Shown: one piece after another, positions 8,420 through 16,752 of the stretch
How the letters are laid out: every line of letters starts with the position of its first letter
Position numbering within the stretch: the first letter of the stretch is position 1
Origin: Algorimicrobium sp002414705
GTDB taxonomy: Bacteria; Bacteroidota; Bacteroidia; Flavobacteriales; Flavobacteriaceae
DNA: 64,000 bases
Direction: 5' to 3'
Assembly: GCA_963972425.1 (NCBI GenBank)
Contig: CAXAUF010000010.1
Span: forward strand, 1 to 64,000
Position numbers and translations under genes: made by a program
Notes under the pieces: model-generated
What the model saw: only the letters and a program-made list of their open reading frames with translations
The model's database searches: none
Told to the model about the DNA's origin: nothing

Positions 8420-9892
8420 TTATTTTTTTTCGCTAAAAGCAGCAATGGTTTTGTATTTTCCATCTTGGTACACATTTTCAATTTTTCTTAAAAAGAAATT
8501 TTTGAAAACAATTCCTACAATACCACTTAAGGCTAAAACGATAATACCTGTTTCAAAATTAACCAGTTTGTAAGGTATATAAAACAAACCCATTGGGAGT
8601 AAAAATTTTGGTAAACCAATAAGTAGTTGTGTTGGATTAAAGCCATTGGTGTTACTAAAGGCTTTAGCTTTGGTATTTAACTCCACCGGAATCCTATTTA
8701 AAGCACCTCCAAAAAGTGTAAGAAATGAATTTAAACCAATATTAAACAAAGCACCTGCTGCTATCATGCCAAAAATATCCCAACCAAAATAAATATAAGG
8801 CGTACTTAAGACAAATGAAATAGCTACTGCCACTACCATTAAATACCATTTTGATTCTAGGTATTTCCGGTAAGGAATATTCTGGCTCATTAATAGTTTG
8901 TAATATTCACTATCCCATGATGGAACCAATTGCCCGAAGGTCATTAAAAATCCACCAGTAACAAACATAGATGCAAATGCCAAAATAGCTGGCATTTCCC
9001 GATACATATCTTGAGTGTAAAAAACAAGTCCATAAAACAAAAACATGAAAGACATGAACATGGTTTGTTTTGGTCTAGCATTTCGCCAAATTAATTTGAT
9101 ATCGTTCTTTAAAAATGGTGCAATGCTTCCAAATCTATCAAACCATGATAAATCGGTAGCTTCTACTGCTTTGACTTTTTTAGAAACAGCATCATCTAAA
9201 TAAAATCCACTCTTAACATATTTGAAGTTTAATTTATACAAAACAACCAAAAGTAGTAATGGAATTACAGCTAAATACGGCTGACTATATAACGTGTTAA
9301 ACGCAATACCCATTGGCTCTGAAGCGGTATAAATACCATAAAATTCCAAAGCAACTAAACCTAATAATAGAGGTGCCGCAATATAAAATACCGTATTACT
9401 TTTATTAACTAGAAAATTTAAAAAGTTAATGGATAATGTTAGCAGTATGATAGATAAAAACCAACAGACTACATTTAATGGAGAATAACCTTCTACTAAC
9501 AAAACGATACTAAATGGCAGAAATAAAAACAGGGATAAAAAGTTAAAAAATGACAGCGTAGTTTTACCTAATAAATAGTGTATTACCGTATCTTTTTTTA
9601 CAGGAATAGTCATTAAAGGCTTGACATTCATTACAGGTAATTGCTGCATGAAATAGCGAATAAGAAGTTCAAATAAAAACCAATAAATTAAAAAATTATT
9701 AATGGTTACAATAGGGTCAACTTCAGGAATTGCTTTTCTAGCAATAAAAAACATGCCAACGCCCATAAATAGAGCAATACCGCCAAAATATAAAGCTCCT
9801 AAAATGAGAAATATTTTTATAGCAAGCCCTTTTTGAAAGTACGAAGCCCTTTTAAACTGTTTCCATTCGAGGCTTAAAAATTGTTTAATCAT
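8420..9892 (-). CDS. DUF5687 multi-pass membrane protein (likely ABC permease)
   Basis: The 490-residue protein has about 12 predicted membrane helices and a short amphipathic N-terminus (MIKQFLSLEWKQFKRASYFQKG). I believe it is DUF5687, a Bacteroidota family almost always paired with an ABC ATPase. The layout, with an N-terminal helix bearing LEWKQFKR and helices in two groups, resembles ABC-2 type permeases. It is likely the membrane half of an exporter with the ATPase just downstream. The substrate is unknown. Confidence 0.85.
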   Translation of the reverse strand: MIKQFLSLEWKQFKRASYFQKGLAIKIFLILGALYFGGIALFMGVGMFFIARKAIPEVDPIVTINNFLIYWFLFELLIRYFMQQLPVMNVKPLMTIPVKKDTVIHYLLGKTTLSFFNFLSLFLFLPFSIVLLVEGYSPLNVVCWFLSIILLTLSINFLNFLVNKSNTVFYIAAPLLLGLVALEFYGIYTASEPMGIAFNTLYSQPYLAVIPLLLLVVLYKLNFKYVKSGFYLDDAVSKKVKAVEATDLSWFDRFGSIAPFLKNDIKLIWRNARPKQTMFMSFMFLFYGLVFYTQDMYREMPAILAFASMFVTGGFLMTFGQLVPSWDSEYYKLLMSQNIPYRKYLESKWYLMVVAVAISFVLSTPYIYFGWDIFGMIAAGALFNIGLNSFLTLFGGALNRIPVELNTKAKAFSNTNGFNPTQLLIGLPKFLLPMGLFYIPYKLVNFETGIIVLALSGIVGIVFKNFFLRKIENVYQDGKYKTIAAFSEKK

Positions 9893-9937
9893 TTTTTAGT
9901 GTTTGGTTAATTATAAGTAGTCAAAAAACATAATTTG

Positions 9938-10621
9938 TTACAAGGCATATTCAGGATATGTTTCTTGAAGATGAAAAGTAGCATTTTTCGGCAAAATAAC
10001 AGCAGAGATATATGTGTAAATTAAAATAACCGTAAAAACACTTGCACATATTAGCGGCATAAACCCACTAAAACTGTCAGTAAGATTAATTAATTGAAAC
10101 ACTTGAGGTCCTAAAATTAGAGTTCCAATGGATGCATTGCCATAAATGATGTCTTCTAAAAGCCACAATTTTTCCTTTGCTTTCCGCTTTCTTTTTATTT
10201 CCCTATTTATGGATATGGTTCTTATAAATAAAAACAAGCAAAGTATTAGATAGGAAACGATAAATACATAACTCCCAATTTCCGTAGAGAAAACCGTGTA
10301 AAGGATTCCAAAAATAGCAGTAGTTAAAATAATTTGTGGTAATCTGAACCAGTCTTTGACATAGTTCCAGAGTAGTTTCATATAAATTTTAGACATGGCT
10401 TTTTGGCGTTGCTCTACGACTTCCATAAACCCAAAAATGCCAAATTTTTTAAACGATGCATCGCGCGTTTCCTCAAAAGTACTATGCGGATTTTTAACCA
10501 TGATAGCTTCAATATCATTTGCCATATGATCTACGAGTTCGGTTTGCAAATCGTAATATTCTACAAAGTGCTTTCTGGTAAAGGCATATAAATTTTCAAT
10601 ATGTTCTTGGGTTAATGCCAT
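9938..10621 (-). CDS. Membrane protein with N-terminal HAAS-like helical domain (paralogue A)
   Basis: The 227-residue protein has a soluble helical N-terminal domain (about residues 1-85), containing LQTELVDHMANDIEA and ending in KKFGIFGFMEVVEQ, followed by four membrane helices. The N-terminal pattern (an EL..H...IE stretch, then a short helix ending in FG) resembles the HAAS or permease-prefix domain often encoded beside PadR regulators. Its start is similar to that of the next gene upstream, so the two look like an old tandem duplication. No function can be assigned beyond a probable role in the PadR/ABC unit. Confidence 0.75.
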   Translation of the reverse strand: MALTQEHIENLYAFTRKHFVEYYDLQTELVDHMANDIEAIMVKNPHSTFEETRDASFKKFGIFGFMEVVEQRQKAMSKIYMKLLWNYVKDWFRLPQIILTTAIFGILYTVFSTEIGSYVFIVSYLILCLFLFIRTISINREIKRKRKAKEKLWLLEDIIYGNASIGTLILGPQVFQLINLTDSFSGFMPLICASVFTVILIYTYISAVILPKNATFHLQETYPEYAL

Positions 10622-10624
10622 ATT

Positions 10625-11275
10625 TTATAATGCATGTTTATATTTGGAAAAATAAAAGGATCGTAATTGAAATGTATTAATAACAATCAAAAGAAATATC
10701 CATAATATAACCGTCGTAAAAAACATGATAGCCAAACCTGGACTACTTTCTAGAGATTGACTCGAGTTGTAACTACTATAAACCATGTTAACTATATGAA
10801 AGAGAATAGCAAAATAAAATCCAATACGTTCTAACAGTGAAAAACGCTCTTTTTTAATTTTTGTGAAAACGAAATAGATACATCCAAAAAGAATTAATAT
10901 GATCATTGGCGCATATTTTAAAATGGTATGTGTTACATCTGGTTCTAAATAACTTCTAACCGTTAAAAGAAGGAAACCCAAGCCTAAAAGTGATACTATT
11001 CCAAAAACAGATGTCGCCTTTTTAAACAATGCTTTTAAATTACTTTTATCTGCTATTTTATAATAGCCATCGCTTCTTTTTAATAAATGTCGCTTGTTTT
11101 CAACCATGTAATCCTTGAATATAAAATAGAAATCACGACAATCGCCATCGTTAACTCGTGTTTCAATTTCAGAAGCCACATGATCCACCATTTCCAGACG
11201 AATATCCATAAATACAACTCCCGATTTTTTTAGGTATGTTTCTATAAAATGAATATTTTCTGTGCTTAATGCCAT
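10625..11275 (-). CDS. Membrane protein with N-terminal HAAS-like helical domain (paralogue B)
   Basis: The 216-residue protein starts MALSTENIHFIETYLKKSG and has MDIRLEMVDHVASEIETRV near residues 23-41, matching the MALTQEHIENLY and ELVDHMANDIE stretches of paralogue A. Four membrane helices follow from about residue 88. It ends 3 bases from paralogue A and starts 3 bases after padR ends. In PadR loci such helical-domain membrane proteins often act as partners of the regulator, so a signalling role is a reasonable guess. Confidence 0.72.
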   Translation of the reverse strand: MALSTENIHFIETYLKKSGVVFMDIRLEMVDHVASEIETRVNDGDCRDFYFIFKDYMVENKRHLLKRSDGYYKIADKSNLKALFKKATSVFGIVSLLGLGFLLLTVRSYLEPDVTHTILKYAPMIILILFGCIYFVFTKIKKERFSLLERIGFYFAILFHIVNMVYSSYNSSQSLESSPGLAIMFFTTVILWIFLLIVINTFQLRSFYFSKYKHAL

Positions 11276-11278
11276 AAA

Positions 11279-11614
11279 TTAATAACTCAATTTAGGGTTA
11301 ATTAATGATTGAAGTGTGGCAATATATTGTTCCAATTCGCTTAATTTATGAACGGTTTCAGTCGTCCCTTTTTCGGTCAGTTTATAATATTTACGTAAAC
11401 GGTTATCTACTTTTGCTACCTCAACATCCAGCAAACCTTCGGCTTCCAATTTATGAAGTGATGGATACAAAGCACCTTCGGTAATTTTTAATTCGCCTTT
11501 GGTGAGTGCTTTTACTTTCTGTGTAATTTCATAACCATACATTTTATCATGCTCACTTAAAAGCTTTAAAATGATGGTAGTTAAACTGCCTTTATATAAA
11601 TTGGAATTCGCCAT
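11279..11614 (-). CDS. PadR family transcriptional regulator
   Basis: The 111-residue protein is a winged-helix repressor of the PadR type: NLYKGSLTTIILKLLSEHDKMYGYEI followed by GELKITEGALYPSLHKLEAEGLL and then RKYYKLTEKG, the usual order of recognition helix and wing. I use the ATG at 11614; a TTG nine bases upstream would place the -7 box at the start codon. It heads the operon padR - two membrane proteins - DUF5687 - ABC ATPase. Its own promoter contains an inverted repeat between the -33 and -7 elements, which suggests autorepression. Confidence 0.92.
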   Translation of the reverse strand: MANSNLYKGSLTTIILKLLSEHDKMYGYEITQKVKALTKGELKITEGALYPSLHKLEAEGLLDVEVAKVDNRLRKYYKLTEKGTTETVHKLSELEQYIATLQSLINPKLSY

Positions 11615-11620
11615 ACTATT

Positions 11621-11652
11621 CAAATATATACATAATTTTCTTATGCATGCAA
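11621..11652 (-). promoter_or_regulatory. padR promoter with embedded operator-like repeat
   Basis: On the minus strand TTG (11650-11652) and TATATTTG (11621-11628) are 21 bases apart, a strong Bacteroidota promoter. The spacer holds an imperfect inverted repeat: on the plus strand ATACATAA (11628-11635), five bases, then TTATGCAT (11641-11648), with one mismatch. A repressor bound there would block the polymerase. Only six bases separate the -7 box from the ATG, so the transcript may be leaderless or nearly so. Confidence 0.6.
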
Positions 11653-11691
11653 ATTTTTAAATAATTATAAGCTAAAAATCAATGGCTTCAC

Positions 11692-11699
11692 TATTTTTG
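11692..11699 (+). promoter_or_regulatory. -7 promoter element of the PaaE-like gene
   Basis: TATTTTTG matches TAnnTTTG exactly and lies 14 bases before the ATG at 11714. No clear TTG is present at the -33 position, so this is a weaker call than the divergent padR promoter. Confidence 0.4.
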
Positions 11700-11713
11700 T
11701 AAAAAATCAATAC

Positions 11714-12772
11714 ATGTCACACTTCCATACACTTTCAGTTAAAGAACTTCATAGAGAAACAGACAAATCGGTTACCATTAGTTTTCAGGTTCCTGCGGAT
11801 TTAAAATCGGTTTACGCATTTCAAGCTGGTCAATACATTACCCTAAAAACCAATTTAAACGGTCAGGAAGTTCGTCGTGATTATTCTTTGTGTTCCTCAC
11901 CTAAAAGTGGTGAGTTAAAAGTAGCTGTCAAAGAAGTTAAAGACGGAACGTTTTCGGCTTATGCTAATAATGATTTACAAGTTGGCGACCAACTAGAAGT
12001 TGCACCACCAAAAGGTCGTTTTGTTTTTGAACCCAACGACAAGAAAACAAAAAACATAGCCTTATTTGCTGCAGGTAGCGGAATTACACCTATTTTAAGT
12101 ATTGTAAAATGCGCTTTAGAAGAAGAAATTCATAGTAAAGTCATCTTGGTTTATGGTAACAAAACGACTAAAGACACGATGTTTTTGCAAGAGTTATTGG
12201 ATTTACAACATACTTATAAAGAACGTTTCACGATTCAATTTGTATTTAGCCAAGCCGATGAAACCGACGCTATTTTTGGTCGGATTGAAAAAAGTACGGT
12301 TAACTACGTCATGAAAAACAAGTACAAACATATTGATGTGGATGCTTATTACTTATGTGGCCCAGAAGCTATGATTCATGCGGTAAAAGATGTTTTAACC
12401 GAACATAATACACCTACAGATCGTATTCATTTTGAATTATTTAAAGCAGCAAAACCTGCTGAAGATATATCAACTACAACTATTGCAGATGGAAAAACCC
12501 AAATAACGGTTATAGTTGATGAAGAAGAAACCACGTTTGAGATGAGTCAAAAACAAACCGTTTTAGAAGCCGCCTTAGATGAAGATTTAGATGCACCATA
12601 TTCTTGCCAGGGTGGAATTTGCAGTAGCTGTTTAGCACGAATTACGGAAGGTGAAGCAACCATGCGACAAAATAATATTTTAACCGATAGTGAAGTTGCC
12701 GAAGGCTTAATTTTAACCTGTCAAGCACATCCAACCACACCGACTTTGAAGGTGGATTATGATGATATATAA
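11714..12772 (+). CDS. PaaE-like NAD(P)H:ferredoxin oxidoreductase with 2Fe-2S domain
   Basis: The 352-residue protein has three parts. A FAD-binding barrel comes first (RRDYSLCSSP near residue 57, preceded by FQAGQYITL). An NAD-binding domain follows (GSGITPILSI near 119, YYLCGPEAMI near 216). A plant-type 2Fe-2S domain closes it (CQGGICSSCLARI near 298, last Cys in LTCQAHP). The architecture is that of PaaE, the reductase of phenylacetyl-CoA epoxidase. No paaABCD genes are nearby, so it may serve another oxygenase or a desaturase, and I leave the symbol blank. Confidence 0.88.
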   Translation: MSHFHTLSVKELHRETDKSVTISFQVPADLKSVYAFQAGQYITLKTNLNGQEVRRDYSLCSSPKSGELKVAVKEVKDGTFSAYANNDLQVGDQLEVAPPKGRFVFEPNDKKTKNIALFAAGSGITPILSIVKCALEEEIHSKVILVYGNKTTKDTMFLQELLDLQHTYKERFTIQFVFSQADETDAIFGRIEKSTVNYVMKNKYKHIDVDAYYLCGPEAMIHAVKDVLTEHNTPTDRIHFELFKAAKPAEDISTTTIADGKTQITVIVDEEETTFEMSQKQTVLEAALDEDLDAPYSCQGGICSSCLARITEGEATMRQNNILTDSEVAEGLILTCQAHPTTPTLKVDYDDI

Positions 12773-12776
12773 GCCC

Positions 12777-12812
12777 TCTCTGTCCTTCGGACATCTCTCC
12801 CAAAAGGAGAGA
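12777..12812. repeat. Double-hairpin intergenic element
   Basis: Just after the PaaE-like gene are two adjacent perfect hairpins: TGTCC-TTC-GGACA (12781-12793) and TCTCTCC-CAAAA-GGAGAGA (12794-12812). This sequence type recurs between genes in many Flavobacteria, as I remember it, and behaves like a dispersed palindromic repeat. It could also end transcription of the gene to its left, although no long T run follows. Confidence 0.55.
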
Positions 12813-12863
12813 ATGCATCGATAGACAAAATAAATTGGGCGAATAGAAATTAGCCTGCTTTGC

Positions 12864-12884
12864 TTTTAGATTTTAGATTTTAGA
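12864..12884. repeat. Three tandem copies of a 7-base repeat
   Basis: TTTTAGA is repeated three times without interruption. It lies in a non-coding stretch (12773-13003) that otherwise holds only the double hairpin and the 8-base repeat and shows no sign of a gene on either strand. Confidence 0.6.
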
Positions 12885-12953
12885 AGAAAGATTTTTTTTG
12901 ACACGTTAAAAACGGAATCCACGACTTAACAACTAATCAATAAACAACTTAAC

Positions 12954-12993
12954 GGCTTTGCGACTTTGCGGCTTTGCGGCTTTGCGGCTTTGC
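12954..12993. repeat. Five tandem copies of an 8-base repeat
   Basis: GGCTTTGC occurs five times in a row, with one copy changed to GACTTTGC (12962-12969). It is much more GC-rich than its surroundings and stops 11 bases before the end of the GT9 gene. It is non-coding and its length is likely to vary between strains. Confidence 0.8.
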
Positions 12994-13003
12994 GAGAAAT
13001 AAA

Positions 13004-14023
13004 TTAATTTAAAACAGCAGTAATCTTCGCAACAACCCTTTCCACAGAAACACTCCCAGCAGCATCCTTATAATCGCCTGGATATTTGTTTCCGTAAATA
13101 GATGTTGGGATTTTCGGGTACTGCTTTCTATCCGCTACCAAGGCGTAATCAACTGGTTGGTTAAAAGGTGCAAATCCGGCAAATGGATGCGTAACTCCCC
13201 AAATAGTCACCACTTTTACGCCAAGCATTGCTGCTAAATGCGCATTTCCAGAATCCATAGAAAGCATAACATCTAGATTGGAAATCACATCCAACTCTTC
13301 ACTAAATGATAATTTTCCAGCCATATTAATAATACCGTCTGCTTCAGATTCGAAGTAATTTAAAATCTGAACTTCTTTTTTCCCACCTCCAAATAATAAA
13401 ACCTGATGGTTTTTAGCCAATTCTTTAATAACCTGCTCCATGAGTTCCAATGGATATTTTTTTCCATCATGAGCCGCAAATGGGGCAATACCAATACGTT
13501 TCTTATTAGAACCTCCTATTATATTTGAAATATTTGGGTTTAAAGCTGCCGGAATTGGGAAATTGGGTTTACTTAAATCTAACGGAAAACCGAGCGTTTC
13601 AAATACATCTGCATAACGTTGATGTGTGGTTTTTAATGGTTCAAAGATCTTGCCTTTGGTGAGTTGTTTTTTGGCTTTTCGGCCTTTATCAATGGTAGCT
13701 ACTTTACGAATACCTAGAAATGGTTTTAACACTTTGGTTCGTAAAACCTTGTGCAAATCAGCAATGGCATCGCATTTTTCTTTTTTTAATTCTCGAGACA
13801 ATTTATATAAACCAACTAAACCTTTGTGTTTTCCTTTTACATCTGCATGAAACACGGTTACGTTTTTTAAATCGCGAAACAAAGGTGTGAAAAAATCACG
13901 TGTAAGAACGGTAATTTTCACATTAGGATATTGTTGCGTAAACGCGCGAAGCACAGGAACTGTCATAGCAACGTCTCCCATTGCCGAGAGTCGAATAACG
14001 AGTATGTGTTTAGGTTTGGACAT
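13004..14023 (-). CDS. Glycosyltransferase family 9 (heptosyltransferase-like)
   Basis: The 339-residue protein has the GT9 layout: an N-terminal Rossmann domain starting ILVIRLSAMGDVAMTVPVLRAF and a C-terminal nucleotide-sugar domain with LLFGGGKKE, NMAGKLSF and the sugar-nucleotide loop SMDSGNAHLAAMLGVKVVTIWG. Family members add heptose or related sugars to the lipopolysaccharide core from the cytoplasmic side. It follows the DUF4254 gene by 87 bases in the same direction, a pairing that I recall as common in Bacteroidota. Confidence 0.9.
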   Translation of the reverse strand: MSKPKHILVIRLSAMGDVAMTVPVLRAFTQQYPNVKITVLTRDFFTPLFRDLKNVTVFHADVKGKHKGLVGLYKLSRELKKEKCDAIADLHKVLRTKVLKPFLGIRKVATIDKGRKAKKQLTKGKIFEPLKTTHQRYADVFETLGFPLDLSKPNFPIPAALNPNISNIIGGSNKKRIGIAPFAAHDGKKYPLELMEQVIKELAKNHQVLLFGGGKKEVQILNYFESEADGIINMAGKLSFSEELDVISNLDVMLSMDSGNAHLAAMLGVKVVTIWGVTHPFAGFAPFNQPVDYALVADRKQYPKIPTSIYGNKYPGDYKDAAGSVSVERVVAKITAVLN

Positions 14024-14110
14024 GCTTTATATCATCTTAAATGCAATGGAAACATTTAACAAAGATTCTTCAACTCCAACAATTGTTGGAATGTTCTGAA
14101 TGACAAACTA

Positions 14111-14719
14111 TTATTTTTGAGAACGTAACACTGGATTTAGTTCATCGTCATTGTACATTTTCATTTGCTTGTACACTTTCATGTATTTATCGCCTTTTTC
14201 AATGTCTGCTAATAAGGTGTCAATTGCTGTAGAAAGATCAACTCTCTGCTCCAACAAAACATTCAATTTCGTTTGGCAAGCGGCTAAATGCGCATCAGTT
14301 GCGTCTGTACGTGTTGCCTCTTCATTCATGTGATACACTTTAAGCGCCAAAATAGATAATCTATCAACTCCCCAAGCAGGACTTTCGGTATTGATAGTTG
14401 CGTTCGCTTTGGGCTTTACATGATTGTATTTTTCTAGAAAATAGCTGTCAATATATTCTACCATATCAGTTCTATCCTGATTAGAAGCATCAATTTGACG
14501 TTTCAATTTTAAGGCAGCAACAGGATCAATTTGTGGGTCACGAATAATATCTTCATAATGCCACTGAACGGTATCTATCCAACATTTTCTGTACAATAAA
14601 TGCTCTAATGTTTCTGAATCTTTATTATAAGGGTTGCTAAAAGGTTGATCTACCGTATTAATAACATGATATTTTTCTATAACATCTTGAAATATTTTAT
14701 TGGCTTTTTCTGAAAACAT
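14111..14719 (-). CDS. DUF4254 family protein
   Basis: The 202-residue soluble, helix-rich protein matches the DUF4254 family from memory: a tryptophan-rich centre (CWIDTVQWHYEDIIRDPQID) and the pattern NTESPAWGVDRLSILALKVYHM. The function is unknown. It has no signal peptide or membrane helix. It is transcribed towards the GT9 glycosyltransferase gene and probably shares its promoter, so a role in lipopolysaccharide core synthesis is plausible only by association. Confidence 0.85.
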   Translation of the reverse strand: MFSEKANKIFQDVIEKYHVINTVDQPFSNPYNKDSETLEHLLYRKCWIDTVQWHYEDIIRDPQIDPVAALKLKRQIDASNQDRTDMVEYIDSYFLEKYNHVKPKANATINTESPAWGVDRLSILALKVYHMNEEATRTDATDAHLAACQTKLNVLLEQRVDLSTAIDTLLADIEKGDKYMKVYKQMKMYNDDELNPVLRSQK

Positions 14720-14739
14720 AATGTAAGAATTTTGAAATA

Positions 14740-14747
14740 CAAATATA
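14740..14747 (-). promoter_or_regulatory. -7 promoter element of the DUF4254-GT9 operon
   Basis: On the minus strand this reads TATATTTG, a perfect TAnnTTTG, 20 bases before the ATG at 14719. A TTG lies 24 bases further upstream, slightly beyond the usual spacing. Confidence 0.45.
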
Positions 14748-14791
14748 AACCTATTTATTAACTTTACAGTTCAAAACAAAACCAAAACACC

Positions 14792-15451
14792 ATGAATATT
14801 CATAATATCTCGCTTCAAAATTCCATTTTAAATACCTTTATTTCAGAAATGCGTGATGTGAACATCCAGAAAGATACTATGCGTTTTAGGCGGAATATTG
14901 AACGAACAGGTGAAATTTTAGGTTACGAATTAAGCAAATCTTTACAATATAAATCTATAAATATCGAGACACCTATTGGCATGGCTTCCGAATTTATAAC
15001 ATCTGATGATATTGTTTTATGCTCCATTTTACGCGCAGGCGTTCCGCTTCATAATGGGTTATTAAATTATTTTGATAAAGCTGAAAACGCCTTTATTTCT
15101 GCCTACAGACATCATAAACACAATCCGGAAAGTTTTGAAATTATTGTAGAATATTTAGCGTGCCCAAATTTAGAAGGGAAGACGCTTATTTTGGCCGATC
15201 CGATGTTGGCAACTGGCCAATCTATGGTGGCTACTTTTGAAGCTTTAAAGCCATTTGGAAAACCTAAATCCGTGCATTTGGTAAGCGTTATTGGTGCGCA
15301 AGAAGGCTTGGATTATGTATCTAAACATTTTGATGCCGAAACGCATTTATGGATAGCAACAGTAGATGAAAAATTAACAGATCTAGGATATATAACACCT
15401 GGATTGGGTGATGCTGGCGATTTGGCTTTTGGTGTAAAACTACAAAACTAA
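14792..15451 (+). CDS. upp: Uracil phosphoribosyltransferase
   Basis: This enzyme salvages uracil by making UMP from uracil and PRPP. The 219-residue protein has the PRPP loop LILADPMLATGQSM (about residues 130-143), the flexible-loop region CSILRAGVPLHNGL near 77-90 and the uracil-binding end GYITPGLGDAGDLAFG. The length fits the family (about 210-220). It is monocistronic and converges on the DUF6427 gene, which it overlaps by 12 bases. Confidence 0.95.
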   Translation: MNIHNISLQNSILNTFISEMRDVNIQKDTMRFRRNIERTGEILGYELSKSLQYKSINIETPIGMASEFITSDDIVLCSILRAGVPLHNGLLNYFDKAENAFISAYRHHKHNPESFEIIVEYLACPNLEGKTLILADPMLATGQSMVATFEALKPFGKPKSVHLVSVIGAQEGLDYVSKHFDAETHLWIATVDEKLTDLGYITPGLGDAGDLAFGVKLQN

Positions 15452-16363
15452 ACTAGCAAAAGGTGCCAAAATAAGAATCCAAATTAAGACCTCACGGAAC
15501 CATTTTTCAGAAATTAACTCCATGTAATTCGTTACAATTATTGCTAAAGGTGCAATTAAGAAAATAAATTCGGCTCCCGTTTTTTCGGGTGAAATAATAA
15601 TAATCACCAATGCTATAATAGCAGAAAAAAGAATGAGCATATAAGACGGTCTGTAACTTTTAGATTTATTTTTAAGATTCTGTAAGTAGTAAAACAACGA
15701 CCAAATAAAATAGGAAAAGTAAATAGTTGCAGCTATGATAATTTGACGGTTGTTTAGCATACTGAAATCGAAATTCTTTCCGACTTCAAAACTGTTTATA
15801 TAATCTGAAAAATCAATATTAAATACAATTAAAATAGAATAGGTAATAACGGCTACCAAAAGCATTCCAATAAAAGGAATAATCCAATTTTTAATATCTG
15901 TAATTCCATATAGAAAAAGCGCTGCAAAAAGAACAATAAAAAACAACGAACTCCAAAAAAAGAGAAGTGTTGCAATAGAAATCCAAATGGTTGCATCCAA
16001 GATTTTTTTCTTTTGCTGTTTTTTTGATCGCAGGCTTACAATACGTCTTAACGCTAATAATATAAACAGATTGGCAATTACGAGTTTGGTATTTAAAAAT
16101 GTTTGAAACATTAACACCATAAACAAACCATAAAACAACAGGTTATAACTATTTTTTTTTGTTAAACTATTCTTGCTTGTAAAGAAATCGAAGATAAAAA
16201 GCGAAAGCACACACACACCAAATAAAGCAAATTGCTTGAGCACAAATGCAAAGCTAATTTCAGGATGAATACGCAGTTTGGTAAGCATAAAACCCAAAAA
16301 CAAAACCATACTCATTATTACAAAATGAATAGGTGTTGCTTTTTTAAAGAATTTTGAGATCAT
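15440..16363 (-). CDS. Multi-pass membrane protein (DUF6427-like)
   Basis: The 307-residue protein has about eight to ten hydrophobic helices and short basic loops (SLRSKKQQKKK near 131-141). I believe it is DUF6427, a Flavobacteria family found beside upp and purD, but the function is unknown. The O-antigen polymerase-like helix spacing is suggestive, but no catalytic motif is visible. It is a single gene that converges with upp. Confidence 0.78.
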   Translation of the reverse strand: MISKFFKKATPIHFVIMSMVLFLGFMLTKLRIHPEISFAFVLKQFALFGVCVLSLFIFDFFTSKNSLTKKNSYNLLFYGLFMVLMFQTFLNTKLVIANLFILLALRRIVSLRSKKQQKKKILDATIWISIATLLFFWSSLFFIVLFAALFLYGITDIKNWIIPFIGMLLVAVITYSILIVFNIDFSDYINSFEVGKNFDFSMLNNRQIIIAATIYFSYFIWSLFYYLQNLKNKSKSYRPSYMLILFSAIIALVIIIISPEKTGAEFIFLIAPLAIIVTNYMELISEKWFREVLIWILILAPFASLVL

Positions 16364-16456
16364 ATAATTAGGAGAAAATCACTTTTAGAGTTTTATTGAT
16401 TCATGTAAATTACTAATATTCTCTTCAAATTATTAAAATTTAATTTGAAAAAGATG

Positions 16457-16464
16457 TAATTTTG
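16457..16464 (+). promoter_or_regulatory. -7 promoter element of the small membrane protein gene
   Basis: TAATTTTG matches TAnnTTTG and lies 60 bases before the ATG at 16525. No good -33 TTG is visible. The 160-base gap between the DUF6427 gene and this one holds no other feature that I can recognise. Confidence 0.35.
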
Positions 16465-16524
16465 CATCATAACATCTTAATTAAGATATTTCACGCGCTT
16501 TAAAAGCCTTAAAATTTATATATT

Positions 16525-16752
16525 ATGACCGATTTTTTTTACGCAATTGAAGACTTATTTGTAAATGTTTTATTTGCACCTTTTGATGCTTTAAGAGCTT
16601 TAGAGCTTGAAAACTGGGCTGCTGCAAATACATTAAACTGGCTTTTTATAGTTGTTGGTTTTGTTGCATTTACCTATTGGATGCTACAACTGAAAAAATA
16701 CAACGATAATAATGAAGAGAATAAAACAATCTCTTCTCACAGTTATTTATAA
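16525..16752 (+). CDS. Small single-pass membrane protein (DUF6341-like)
   Basis: The 75-residue protein has an acidic N-terminal helix (MTDFFYAIEDLFVNVLFAPFDALRAL over the first 26 residues), the pair NWAAANTLNW, one membrane helix (about residues 38-55) and a polar Asn/Glu tail. I believe it corresponds to DUF6341, a small Flavobacteria family found next to purD. The function is unknown. Its end overlaps the end of purD on the other strand by six bases. Confidence 0.8.
   Translation: MTDFFYAIEDLFVNVLFAPFDALRALELENWAAANTLNWLFIVVGFVAFTYWMLQLKKYNDNNEENKTISSHSYL

Noticed and set aside
12954..12993. CRISPR array
   Set aside because: The unit is only eight bases with no spacers, and there are no cas genes in the window.
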